A DNA stretch of 64,000 nucleotides from Daphnia pulex (Eukaryota > Arthropoda > Branchiopoda > Diplostraca > Daphniidae), in NCBI RefSeq assembly GCF_021134715.1, contig NC_060027.1:496001-560000 (forward strand), read 5' to 3'. Positions within the stretch are counted from its first letter, which is position 1; each line of letters starts with the position of its first letter. Shown here piece after piece: positions 11,481-21,041 of the stretch. A program made the position numbers and the translations under genes. The notes below the pieces were generated by a model. The model had not been told where the DNA came from. It ran no database searches and was given only the letters and a program-made list of their open reading frames with translations.

Positions 11481-12646
11481 ATGGAACCAACGGTTGAACG
11501 AGGACTGATTTTTAAAGAAGAAATTCAAATTCCAACACTTTGGGGATACCTTGCAGGTGGTTATATAAGAATAGAAGTGTTTTAGGGAGAAGAACTGTTA
11601 AGTACTTTTATTAGAAACTTGAAAACACTATCATTGTATTTATTTTAACTAAGCCAAGGTATGGGGGCCTGATGATGGTGTTCCTGTTTTGGCACTTCAT
11701 GGATGGCAGGATAATGCAGGAACGTTTGACACTCTTGCTCCTCTGCTTCCATCGAATATCAGACTAGTTTGCCTTGATTTTTGTGGTAACAATAACTAAA
11801 TATTAATAATTGTTTCATCTGTCGTGTATTGAGATTTTCTCATTTAATTAGGTCATGGTCTTTCGTCACATTACCCACCAGGAATGTTTCTCAACTATTA
11901 TGATCATGTCTATCATGTAAAACTAGTGATAGATTATTTCAAGTGGAAAAAAGTAAACATTTTGGGACACAGGTATTAACTTAATTGGACATTGAAGTTA
12001 AACAATTCTTTAATCAAATTCTTTTTATTTATTGGAATATAGCATGGGAGCAATTACTGCCATTTTCTTTGTTTCCATGTACTCAGAATTAGTGGATAAG
12101 CTCATCAGCCTTGATGCAGTCAAACAACTTTCATCCTCTGCTGAATACCTACCTGCTCGTATGAAGGGTGTTTTAACCAATTTTCAAGAAATTGTTGAAA
12201 GACTCCAACAGGGACCCTTATCATCTGTGTCTTACGAGGATGCTCGCGAAAGAGTTGTCAAGAATTACGGTGGATCCATTGACGAGAAAGATGCTGATGT
12301 CCTTCTTAAGCGCGGTTTGCGTAAATTAAGTGACGAAGATGAATATGAATTCACTCGCGATTTGCGCTCTACCGTTCGTCCGTATCTTTTTAATGACTTT
12401 ACTACTGAACAGCTAAAAGCAGTGGCTCGTGCTATCGTATGTCCGTTTTTGCTTATAAAAGCTAAAAACACTTCAACGTTTGAACCAAAAGAATTGTATC
12501 GGGAGTTTTACGATATCTACCGCGATGCCAGCGAAGATTTTCGTTACGTAGAAGTTGAAGGTAGACACCACGTCCATCTATCTCATCCAGAGTTGGTTGC
12601 TCCCATAATTAGTAATTTTCTGTTTCCTGTGAAATCTAAACTCTAA
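11481..12646 (+). CDS. Serine hydrolase-like protein, alpha/beta hydrolase fold (SERHL type)
   Basis: Four exons (11481-11556, 11654-11785, 11852-11972, 12043-12646) join in frame to 310 aa, close to the length of vertebrate SERHL/SERHL2. Landmarks of the fold: LALHGWQDNAGTFDTLAPLLP (oxyanion-hole HGW block, residues 36-56), CLDFCGHGLSSHYPPG after beta 4, and the nucleophile elbow GHSMGA, whose Ser codon is split by intron 3. The catalytic His is probably in EGRHHVHLSHPE near the C-terminus, before the family-typical VAPIISNFL ending. The acidic member may be D in SLDAVK or a later residue; I cannot settle it. Substrate unknown; mammalian relatives are placed in peroxisomes or perinuclear vesicles. 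The start MEPTVERGLIFKEEIQIPTLWG agrees with the family start. The 5-kb head-to-tail set with the THAP and DCTN2 genes has no evident functional logic. Confidence 0.9.
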
Positions 12647-13415
12647 TTCGGGTTTGAATTTGTGCCACACAAATTAAACAAAACCGCCCATAGGTTGTTA
12701 AATACAGGTTGTTTGCAATGAGTTATATTCGCAACCCTTCTGCGCTCTAATTTTTCTACTTACAGGTACATTAGTTACGTCGTAATGACAAATTTAAAAG
12801 TCTACGTTATTATTAAGTCGAATTATTTTACATATAAATTTCTATTCCTCTGACTAACTTGGATTTTTTTATGACGTCAGTGCTCTATGGTGAGGGGGAT
12901 AATTTTGAGACATAGATTACAATCATTGTTTGAGATAACGAAATGATGTAATACGTTGGATTTTAGATATCATCTTTCTATGTGATGAATTGAACATGAA
13001 CAGCATCGAAGAGTGCAACACTGCAACTAGGCTAGAGCGGATATTTTATTTATTTTTGGAAAGGGTTTCAAGACAGTCAAGAAATACAAGATGCGATACT
13101 ATATGGAATTATCTGTTATTTCATTTAATTCATCAATATTCATCATTGCATCGCGCAGGAATGCAGTGTGATACTGACGGCTGACGGTTTTTCGATTTAA
13201 AAAAAAAAGTAGACGGGTTCTTTCGGATTTGTGGTTTCTTTTCCTTAGTGCTGATTGCGGCCCACAGAGGCGCTGAAAAACACCCAATTTCTTATTATGA
13301 CTCAGAAGTGGCAGATGGAAAGGTAGGGCGTTGGACTCTGCTGTTTATCAAAGTAAATTATTTGTCAATTTTCTGTGACAACTCCAGACGACAGGTGTTC
13401 CTAAAATTGTTTAAA
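12647..13415. other. Intergenic region, hydrolase to dynactin subunit 2
   Basis: AT-rich, with short unsupported open frames only. It should contain the hydrolase 3' UTR and the DCTN2 promoter and 5' UTR. A 10-A run lies at about 13200. Confidence 0.55.
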
Positions 13416-15136
13416 ATGGCTGATCCCAAATACGCCGCACTGCCTGGAATCGTAATCAGTTATAATCAAATCACGTGTTTTTATTGCTAAAGATGTTATT
13501 TTCGTCTAATAGGCGTATGACCAACCTGATTATTATGAGTCTGAAGACGTGTCTGAGTCATTCTCCAACCTTAATAACCAAGTAAACCAGACTATTACAT
13601 GCCTAAAAATTAGATTCTGGTAATATTATCACATAACAATGTAGGATCAGAGTGATTGTGTTGAAAAGCTCAATACAAATGTCACAGAGTCTTATGCAAA
13701 ATTTCAAGGGCACTGGTTGTCATCTCAGAAAGCAGATTTCTCGGGAAAGATTGGTGTAAAACACAATGCTGGTTATACTTCTTGGTTGGTACAATAGATT
13801 TCTTTTTAGTCTTGGTTTACACATTTGTAATTATATCCTAGGAATGGACCATATGAGTTGCAAGCAGAAGGTGAAAAAGAATCTCCTATTGAAAAGCTAA
13901 ACCGTCTCAAGTGTGAAGTTGTGGAACTCCAACAAGAAGTTCAACAATCTGTAATATTCTTTAAACTCTAAACTGTGTATTGTAAATGAGCTGTTGATTA
14001 TTTAGGTTACTGGATCTGAAGAATCAGGGGATCCTAGCAACTTAGCCATGCAAGTTGCATTTCTTCAGAAACAACTAATGGAAATTAAAATAGATGAAGT
14101 TGGCTTCCCTAAACCAGAGCTTTCTACAAAAAGGTTACAGATTATTAATAAATGTGTAAACCCCTTTATTTAAATGATTTTAATTACAGAAAAATTTTTG
14201 AGGATCTGGAAACTGTTGGAAAAACAGCAGGTGATGATCAGGGCAAACTTTCTACAACTGACCCATCCAAGATTGTTTACCAGTTGCAGTTTAAACCACA
14301 ACAGATTAAGCTAGATCTTGCTTCCAAAGAAGCCAATATGCTACAGAGACTGGAAAAACTGGAAAGTTTATTTGGGGTCCCTGATAAGATGGTAACCTTT
14401 TGTTAAACTTCTTTTCATTATTTTGAAGTGAAACCACTGATGTTTAATTTTTACTTTTAGAATCAGCTTTGTGCGGAAACTGGGCAAAAATGTGTGAGTG
14501 ATGCTGTTAGATCAATATGTTCCAAGGTAGCTCTTTTAGAACCAGCTCACCTAGACCAGGTAATTGCACTAATTATTGAGTATTTTTTAGTTATGTACCA
14601 GTGACAAATTGACAGCCATATAAATATTTGTTGACCATTAGGTTGAAGGTCGTCTTGCTGTCTTGATGTCTAAACTTAATGGCATAGCCAAGGAACATGG
14701 ACCCATTGAAGACAGCAATGTATCAAGAATGGTATGTAATTTTATCGATTGATCAGTGATTATAATAAAAATTTTTACATTGCTATTGGTAGGTTAAAGA
14801 ACTGTATGAAGTTGTGAAGCAGCTAGAGCCTTTGATATCTCTATTACCTTCAGTTGTTGATCGTTTGTCTTCTTTGAAAGTGCTCCATGATGGCGGTAAC
14901 TATTTAAAACAAACATATTTGATGGTTAGTTTTAATTTCATTTAAAAATTATTTATTTCATAGCTGTCAACTTTTCCCAAACTATCGGCCAAGTCGAAAG
15001 TATGCAATCCAACTTAGATCTGGCAATCCAAAATCAACTTCAGCTATTAACGGATATCCAAGAAGGATTGTCTACAAATGTCCAAGCAATGAAAGCTTCT
15101 ATTCAAAAATTAGATGATAAACTGTCACGCAAGTGA
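13416..15136 (+). CDS. DCTN2: Dynactin subunit 2 (p50, dynamitin)
   Basis: Ten short exons (13416-13451, 13513-13581, 13645-13784, 13842-13950, 14006-14133, 14190-14391, 14461-14559, 14642-14731, 14793-14895, 14964-15136) join in frame to 382 aa; human DCTN2 has 401. The N-terminus MADPKYAALPGIAYDQPDYYES is the hallmark of the family. It is followed by the YAKFQGHW...ADFSGKIG block, the GPYELQAEGEKESPIEKLNRL segment, then heptad-rich coiled coils to KLDDKLSRK. Known role: p50 joins p24 and p150Glued in the shoulder of dynactin, the cofactor that makes dynein processive on microtubules; excess p50 breaks up dynactin. At exon 3 the donor must be TTG/GTTGGT, because the next GT two codons on would hit a stop. 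The gene ends 340 bp before the big palindrome and looks untouched by it. Confidence 0.95.
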
Positions 15137-15477
15137 AGTTGTTGTCTTATTTACCTAATCTCTTATCTATAATTTGATTCAACTTATTGTCAAAAATTTA
15201 CCATAAAATGAATGATTACCAAAGTGTGATGTATTTTTATTAGTGCGATGTGTTAACTCAGACACTTTAAAACAGGAGTACAGGCTACGCTTTCCCGTCA
15301 AACAGTTTCAAAAGACAGTTGGATTTCGTTGCCATCGGTTATTTGTAAATTGCAACCGTACAGTACGGTTACAATTAGAGTACGGTCCGTACTCTACGCG
15401 TAAGTATATACGTAGGTATCTCTTATAATTGCCACTAGAACTTAGCTCACTAGCCGCAGTTTTTATCACCTGACTCT
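15137..15477. other. DCTN2 3' flank with two small palindromes, abutting the large inverted repeat
   Basis: Two short inverted repeats sit side by side: 15354-15370 (AACCGTA, 3-nt loop, TACGGTT) and 15377-15395 (AGAGTACGG, 1-nt centre, CCGTACTCT). The outer edge of the palindrome arm begins about 80 bp further on. I see no gene. Confidence 0.7.
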
Positions 15478-15659
15478 GGGGAATCCTCACTCATACTCGA
15501 GGTAACTTTGCAGTCAACATGTGTGAGGAATTTTAGATTCGTTACATTTTTTTTGCATATCTTCGCTGTGATTTTTTGCATGCAAATCAACCTGCAGACA
15601 GGTTGGCCAGTTTGTCCAGATAGGATGTCCTTCTCGCTTGAAGGTCGCGGGAAACATTA

Positions 15660-16130
15660 CGTGTAAAACTATCAATGCGGTGGTGTAGAGGTTGGGTGAG
15701 AATAACAGTGTTTCGTCATTATCAAAGCAGGGTCAATAGCCGCAAGGGTAAGCTATTTGGTATTCATTTTGATTTTTGTAGACCCATCCCCAGCAACGTC
15801 AACCTAAAGAAGGAAAGGCGAGTTTGCATTTCCTTCACTCTCGAAGGTCACGGAGATCATTACGTAAAACTGGCATGCGGTGGTGTAGAGGTTGGGTGAG
15901 AATAACACGTGTTTCGTCATTATCAAAGCAGGTACAAAAGCCGCAAAGGTAAACTATTTGGTATTCATTTTGATTTTGGTTTTTGTAGACCCATCCCCAG
16001 CAACGTCACCTGCAAAAGGAAAGGCCAGTTTGCATTTCAATCGAAGGTCATGGAGATCTTTACGTAAAACGTGTCATGCAGTGGTGTAGAGGTTGGGCGA
16101 GAACGGGACATTTTACATCATTATCAAGAA
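15660..16130 (+). repeat. ~200-bp tandem repeat, left arm (about 2.3 copies)
   Basis: The block GTGGTGTAGAGGTTGGG recurs at about 15680, 15880 and 16081, a period of 200-201 bp. Each unit also holds GTTTCGTCATTATCAAAGCAGG, the phrase CTATTTGGTATTCATTTTGA, GACCCATCCCCAGCAACGTC and a GAAGGTCAYGGAGATC block. Copies differ by small indels. It lies directly upstream of the TATA box of the decayed gene array. Confidence 0.85.
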
Positions 16131-16174
16131 GGTAAAATAACCGCAAGGCTTAAGAGGAGGGGTGAGAAAAAGTC

Positions 16175-16183
16175 GTATAAAAG
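16175..16183 (+). promoter_or_regulatory. TATA box of the decayed secreted-protein gene array, left arm
   Basis: GTATAAAAG, followed some 20-30 bp on by the purine-rich start of a presumptive 5' UTR and about 115 bp on by a relic first exon. The mirror copy is at 25465-25473. Core promoter by position and sequence only. Confidence 0.5.
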
Positions 16184-16199
16184 GAGAGAGAAAAATCGA

Positions 16200-16560
16200 C
16201 AGGGATCAGTCGAGCGAGTACCTCCGACACGGTAAGAGCTGCAGTGCGCTATTTGCCATCAGCTGCATTCTTCATCGTATTATCAGTTCTCAATCATAGG
16301 TAAATTTTCTGTTGTTACATGGAGTCATGTATCAATTTCTATTGCGTTTTCTCTTTGTTAATATGCCAGTTATTTTTGCGCATTAATATTTAAATTATTC
16401 AATGTCTAGTCGTGTATAGGGGCAAAGAAAAGGCGATAGAAATCAGTCGAGTGAACATCTCCGATATGCAAGAGCAGCAGTGCACCATTTGTCACCAGCT
16501 GCATTCTTCTTCGCGTTACCAGTTTTAATCATGGGTAGATATTCTGTTTCTAACCTGTAG
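16200..16560 (+). pseudogene. Two orphan first exons of the Tyr/Thr-rich secreted-protein family, left arm
   Basis: Two copies of a 5' exon module: AGTCGAG(C/T)GA, then a pyrimidine-rich GCTGCATTCTTC block, then the start codon at a splice donor. In the first the start is lost (CAATCATAG/GTAAAT near 16297). In the second ATG at 16531 is kept (ATGG/GTAGAT), but no matching second exon follows before the next copy. They are remnants of tandem duplications. Compare the intact layout ATGG/GTAAAC at 16787 with its second exon at 16885. Confidence 0.6.
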
Positions 16561-16786
16561 TTTTTAACGTTGTTAATCATTCCACTTTTTTCTATATGTT
16601 GATATCCCAGTACTATAATTAAATATTAAAGTTAAATTTTTTTAAAGTTTCTAGTTAATTATGGCGCCGTGCTGTTACCAGTTACTAGTCGTTACTCGTT
16701 ACCAACTGTGCTCTTCTTTACATTTATACACTTTACACACTTATCTTTACCAACTGCATTCTTCATCGCATTGCCAGTTTGATATC

Positions 16787-17217
16787 ATGGGTAAACATTT
16801 TTACATGGAGTTGTGAATCAAATTTCTATGTGTTAACATGCCAGTTATAATTTCATATTAATGTTCAAATTTTTAATTGTCTAGTAAACTATGGCGTCGT
16901 GCTGCTGTTGGGTCTTGTATCGTTGATGGCTGGTTCAGCCACTGGTGTAGCGATGTCTCCTGGGTATGGCGGATAACAAATCGCAACGCCGCCACTATTA
17001 CACAACATACGACACGACCAGTTGCTACACCAAGGCCTTTAAGTATTGCACCAAGGCTCCAGGTTAATATATAACAACTTATGCAGCCCTGAGCTACTAC
17101 ACCGAATCCCCGCAGTATTTTTCTTCCCCGAGCTACACTACCAAAGGGTCGATTACTACACGGATGCTCCAAAGTACTACACCACCAAAGCACCGTAGTA
17201 CTACACAACCACATATC
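16787..17217 (+). pseudogene. Decayed Tyr/Thr-rich secreted protein gene, copy 1, left arm
   Basis: The first exon is ATGG at 16787-16790. The second exon starts at 16885 after CTAG and continues in frame to give a clear signal peptide, MVNYGVVLLLGLVSLMAGSA, then TGVAMSPGYGG and a stop (TAA) at about residue 31. Beyond the stop, another frame resumes the repeat body: HYYTTYDTTSCYTKA, SKYCTKAPGYY, TTYAALSYYTESPQYF, SSPSYTTKG. A 2-base loss after GGCGGA explains the break, and a further shift follows near 17160. The repeat style (YYT-KAP-EYY) is that of secreted or cuticle-like structural proteins in branchiopods; that link is inference. A second signal-like module follows immediately (copy 2). 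Confidence 0.7.
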
Positions 17218-17412
17218 ATGGGTAAATATTCTGTTAAGTGGAGTTTTATTATGCCAAGAACAAAATATACAAATTATTCATTGCCTAGTAGTATGAGAGG
17301 AGAGAAAAGGTGAAATAATTCAGCAGCCGAGTGAACATCTCCGTCACAGCAACAGGAACTGCCGTGCACTTTTTGTCATCAACTTCATTCTTCGTCGTAT
17401 CACAAGTTTTAA

Positions 17413-18163
17413 ATGAAGGTAAAATTTCCCCATAGGGTACTGAATCAACTATACTTTATTTCTATTTGTTAATAAACCAGTACCATAATAGGAAATTAAA
17501 TGTTAAAATTTATTAATTGTCTAGGGAACTATGGCGTCGTGCTGCTGTTGGGTGTCGTATCGTCGATGGCTGGATCGACCACTGGTGTGCCGATTTCTCC
17601 TGGGTGCGGCGGACTTCAACAACAACATACGCAACAACCGGATGCTACACTGAGGCCCCCAAGTGCTACACCACCAAGGCTTCAGAGTATTAAACCGTAA
17701 CTGATGCCACCCCAGTTTATGTTGGCCCGAGCTACTACGCAGAATCTCCGAAGTATTTTTCTTCCCCGAACTTCACTACCTTCACTATACCGCCTCCTTA
17801 CCAAACAACAACGTCAACACCTACATACTAACGAAGGGAGCGGAGTACTACACCACGCAGGGAGCGGAGTACTACACCACGCAGGGAGAGGAGTACTACA
17901 CCACGCAGGGAGTGGAGTACTACACCAAGGCTCCAGTTTACTTCACTACAACCCACGCTGCTCCAGAGTACTGCACTGATGTTCCAAAGGACTACACCAC
18001 CAAAGGCATCCGAATATTACATCACTACTTTCGTTACTACCAAATCCTACACCGAAGCTCCCAAAGCACTTCTTTGCCCCGAGTTACTACACCACTAACG
18101 CAGCCGAATAACACCCCAAACTACGATTCCGCAATTTTCTACATGGAAATTCCTTATTATTAG
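17413..18163 (+). pseudogene. Decayed Tyr/Thr-rich secreted protein gene, copy 2, left arm
   Basis: First exon ATGAAG at 17413. The second exon (from 17525) holds the signal-peptide block YGVVLLLGVVSSMAGSTTGVP in a frame that the first exon no longer feeds. A frameshift after the Gly-Gly turn moves to a frame reading TTTYATTGCYTEAPKCYTTK, then SEY-stop, then TVTDATPVYVGPSYYAESPK and so on to TPTY-stop. The 24-bp EYYTTQGx repeat array follows in yet another frame, then KAPVYFTTTHAAPEYCTDVPK and a final shift near 18005. At least three frameshifts and two in-frame stops make it non-functional. The lesions are the same in both palindrome arms. Confidence 0.75.
17837..17932 (+). repeat. 24-bp coding minisatellite (4 units), left arm
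   Basis: Four back-to-back copies of GGAGCGGAGTACTACACCAC plus GCAG, starting at 17837, 17861, 17885 and 17909. In its own frame each unit reads GAEYYTTQ; units 3 and 4 have E or V for A. Confidence 0.9.
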
Positions 18164-20605
18164 AGCCGAAATTTCTACTCGGGGTTATTTATATGTATCG
18201 GTTATTTTCATGGTGATTGGTCGCTGGGAATCAATTGTTGATCTTAAATGAGAAAAAAAAGGTTTAATACGGGTATGTTTTTGTAAGACTTGGTTAGTAA
18301 CTTCAAGCCTGTTAACATTGCTACAGGTGTCTTTTGTGTTGGATTTCTTCAAGGCCAGTATGCTTGCTGAGTTATAAATTATTTTATGTTAGACTACTGC
18401 CTTAGTTACACTCATTGTTCTTGTGGCTTGACGATGACTTTAAGGGCGAAATAAGAAAGAAACTTGTAACCGTTGATTTTTTCAAATCTTACAAATAAGA
18501 GGCAAGTGACTGACCTTTGTATAAATGAAAGACTTTGAAGTTGAGAAAAATATATTGATACAATTCCTAAACAAAACTTGGTATTCATTTAGAAACAATG
18601 AACAAAAGACTTGAAAAAGAATTGTGTTATATTGTCCCACCTCCACCCACAATTCCACCACATTTTACAGTCACATACATACATACACATATACATACAA
18701 TAAGATAACCCATTGCCTGCCACGCCATACAACCCGTAGGTTGCTCTCTACTACTCTACGCGCCACGTCAGAAGGATCCATGACCAAGTGGGACTTGCCA
18801 TTGCTGACAAGTCCGTGCTGAAAAGGGGGAACTATGGTGCATTGCCTGAAACAGGCGCCTTGCGGCAGATTTTGGGCTTGGCGACTCTCCGACCCCGCGG
18901 CTTGTAAACCACGAGACCGAACAGCGCGGCCCGTGCTAAGGAGCTAGGGGAGAACAAAGGCGTGGCAGCCAACGGGTTAACTAACACTAACACAAACGAA
19001 ATAATACCAACAATACTATGATCCACGTTGATGACGAGTCTCGGAATTCCATCTTCTCGACGTCTCCTCTGCATTACCTGAATAAAGACAAAACAATTTT
19101 TATTTAGTGACATGCCAATTAAAGTTACATTATACAGATAGAAACAATAATCAGGTTTTTAAGCTCAAAGATTTAAAGATTCAATTTTTTTAACTTAAAA
19201 TCAAGCTTGCAATATTGAGAACAGTAAACAGAACAAAGCTCACTTGCTAGTCTTGAAAAAAAAATTCCGGAAGTATACCGGAAGTAACCACAGCGCCTCA
19301 ACCATTAAGCTGTCGTCAAATTAAACCACATATTTGTGATCTCCATGAAATTTGGGGTCGAATAGGTATGATTTAAACGAAATCCAAAATTTGGCCAAAA
19401 TCGAAAATTTTCCTGAACTATAGTTCAGGAAAATTTTCAAAACCGGAAGTACGAAAACGTAAAAAAGATTACATGAACTTTGTCACAAATTTGATGAGGA
19501 TCACGAATATGTGGTTCTTTTGCTCCTGGAATGAATATTTACTGAACTACTGACTGAAATGAGCAAACCGGAAGTAAAAAAAAAAAAGCAATTATCGAAA
19601 ATTTAACAAGTGAGCTTTGTTGCTGGAATAGTAATCGTCAGTTATCACTAAATATTTCAACAAAATAACTGACAATAAATGTTTAAAGAGATGTGCAAAG
19701 TAACTGAAACTGACTGTTTTGACAGCTGCAAATTATCAAAAAGCCATCTAGCGTTGGAAAAAAGAAACGTCCAAGTAAAACTTCGTTTGAGCGTAATAAA
19801 GCCCTGATTTTGGAAACTATATCACAGACAGAGTCTAACGCACCTAGACTATTAATAGATAACCTACGAAAATAAGTCAATTGTTGGGTACCTGGGCATA
19901 ATCCCGTGGTGAGTGACTCCAGGTGTGTAACAGCGGACGGAAGCGATCACTGAAGGTGTCCAGAAACTCGCCAAGTCGCCAATGAAGTAAAACAAATTGT
20001 GTTTAGAAGCAGTGAAGCTAGATGAGCGAAGATAAGCATGGAGAAGAACGTTGATGGAAGTCCCTCTTCCGTCATGGACAAAGGTCAGCATGGGCACAAG
20101 AATCTCCGTGCCAGGACCACACGATTCCATAAAGAAACTGCGTGCTCTGTAAAATAAAATGTTTCACATTAATGAAAATATAACAAAGAATAAAGCATAT
20201 CAATCTTTACCTTTTCTAAGAAGCACACTGAAATGTTCATGATGAAAAAACCGTAATAATGATCACAGCAACCAACAGCATTACTCCACGTGTTGAGATA
20301 AATTTCCTGATTCTCAAGAAAGTGTCATGAAGTATTGCAGTAGCATGGTGATAGGTGGTTCACTCTTCATGTCACTGAAACTCTAAGTGTAAATGGGACA
20401 AGGAAATTCTCTATGTTATTTACAAATTTACACAAATTTACCTATGAAAAATAACTCTGTACCTATGTCTTAGCTGGGTTGCCTTCTAAAAAAAAGTAAA
20501 AACAGCCATAACAACAAACATGCTGTTGCAGGGTACGCCACCAAAATTGCGAGATTCAGAAAAGATCCTATGGTTCAAGATTACCTATGTTACATGAAAA
20601 TCTGT
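18164..20605. other. Inner half of the left arm: no recognisable gene
   Basis: Contains three open frames on the minus strand: 19113-18832 (93 aa), 20130-19864 (88 aa) and 19880-19683 (65 aa). The first two are flanked by acceptable splice signals (TTTATTCAG before the first, TTTTACAG/AGCACG and CCAG/GTACCC around the second). I recognise none of them. A module at about 19255-19580 has five GGAAGT/ACTTCC boxes around a perfect palindrome. The open frames may be exons of an unknown gene or transposon debris. Confidence 0.5.
19403..19438. repeat. 36-bp perfect palindrome, left arm
   Basis: GAAAATTTTCCTGAACTA followed exactly by its reverse complement, with no loop. It sits among ACTTCCGG/CCGGAAGT boxes at about 19266, 19279, 19444 and 19569. 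Confidence 0.9.
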
Positions 20606-21041
20606 ATTGTAATAGTCTGGTAGCAGTAATGGGGAAATACCTTATCTCTGCACATTTCTATTCCACTATATGTGAAACATCAGTTTTAGGCTTTTGGCTG
20701 CATGAGGATTAATGGATCAAAATTGACTGAGCGCTAAGTCAACTTGTTGGAATGACTGACAGTATGCATCTAAAATTTGAAGAAAAAAAATGATACAGTA
20801 TATAAATAAGGAAACTAGGTAAAGATAAACTTACAAATGAAATATGATACAAAGTTCAATTTGGTAATTGAAATCACAGGAATAAAGTATAAATTTGCAA
20901 CAATTTCGCCTCGTTTCACCATGAAAGAACAACAACATGGGCGAAATTAGCGACATCTGGTAATGAGTTTTGAATCAAGTTGCCAACTCAAAACGAAATT
21001 CTTCAAAACTCATTACCAGATGTCGCTAATTTCGCCCATTT
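20606..21041. other. Spacer of the large palindrome
   Basis: Unique sequence between the arms. Its first 65 bases (to about 20670) continue a repeat that is also present, in the same orientation, at 26669-26738. The left arm plus these bases is therefore the older arrangement, and the right arm joins at a new breakpoint at 21042. The last 100 bases form a separate hairpin. Confidence 0.7.
20937..21039. repeat. 38-bp perfect inverted repeat with 27-nt loop at the arm junction
   Basis: 20937-20974 (ATGGGCGAAATTAGCGACAT and 18 more bases) is the exact reverse complement of 21002-21039. Its axis (20988) differs from that of the large palindrome (20823.5), so it is an independent hairpin. It ends 2 bp before the right arm begins. 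Confidence 0.95.

Noticed and set aside
18832-19113. 93-aa frame with a basic C-terminus (twin at 22534-22815)
   Set aside because: No recognisable domain. The apparent membrane-like segment arises from T-rich DNA. Not called as a gene.
19864-20130. 88-aa open frame duplicated in both palindrome arms (also 21517-21783)
   Set aside because: Being identical in both arms follows from the recent duplication and is not evidence of selection. No family similarity was seen. Kept only as an unrecognised frame in the arm description.
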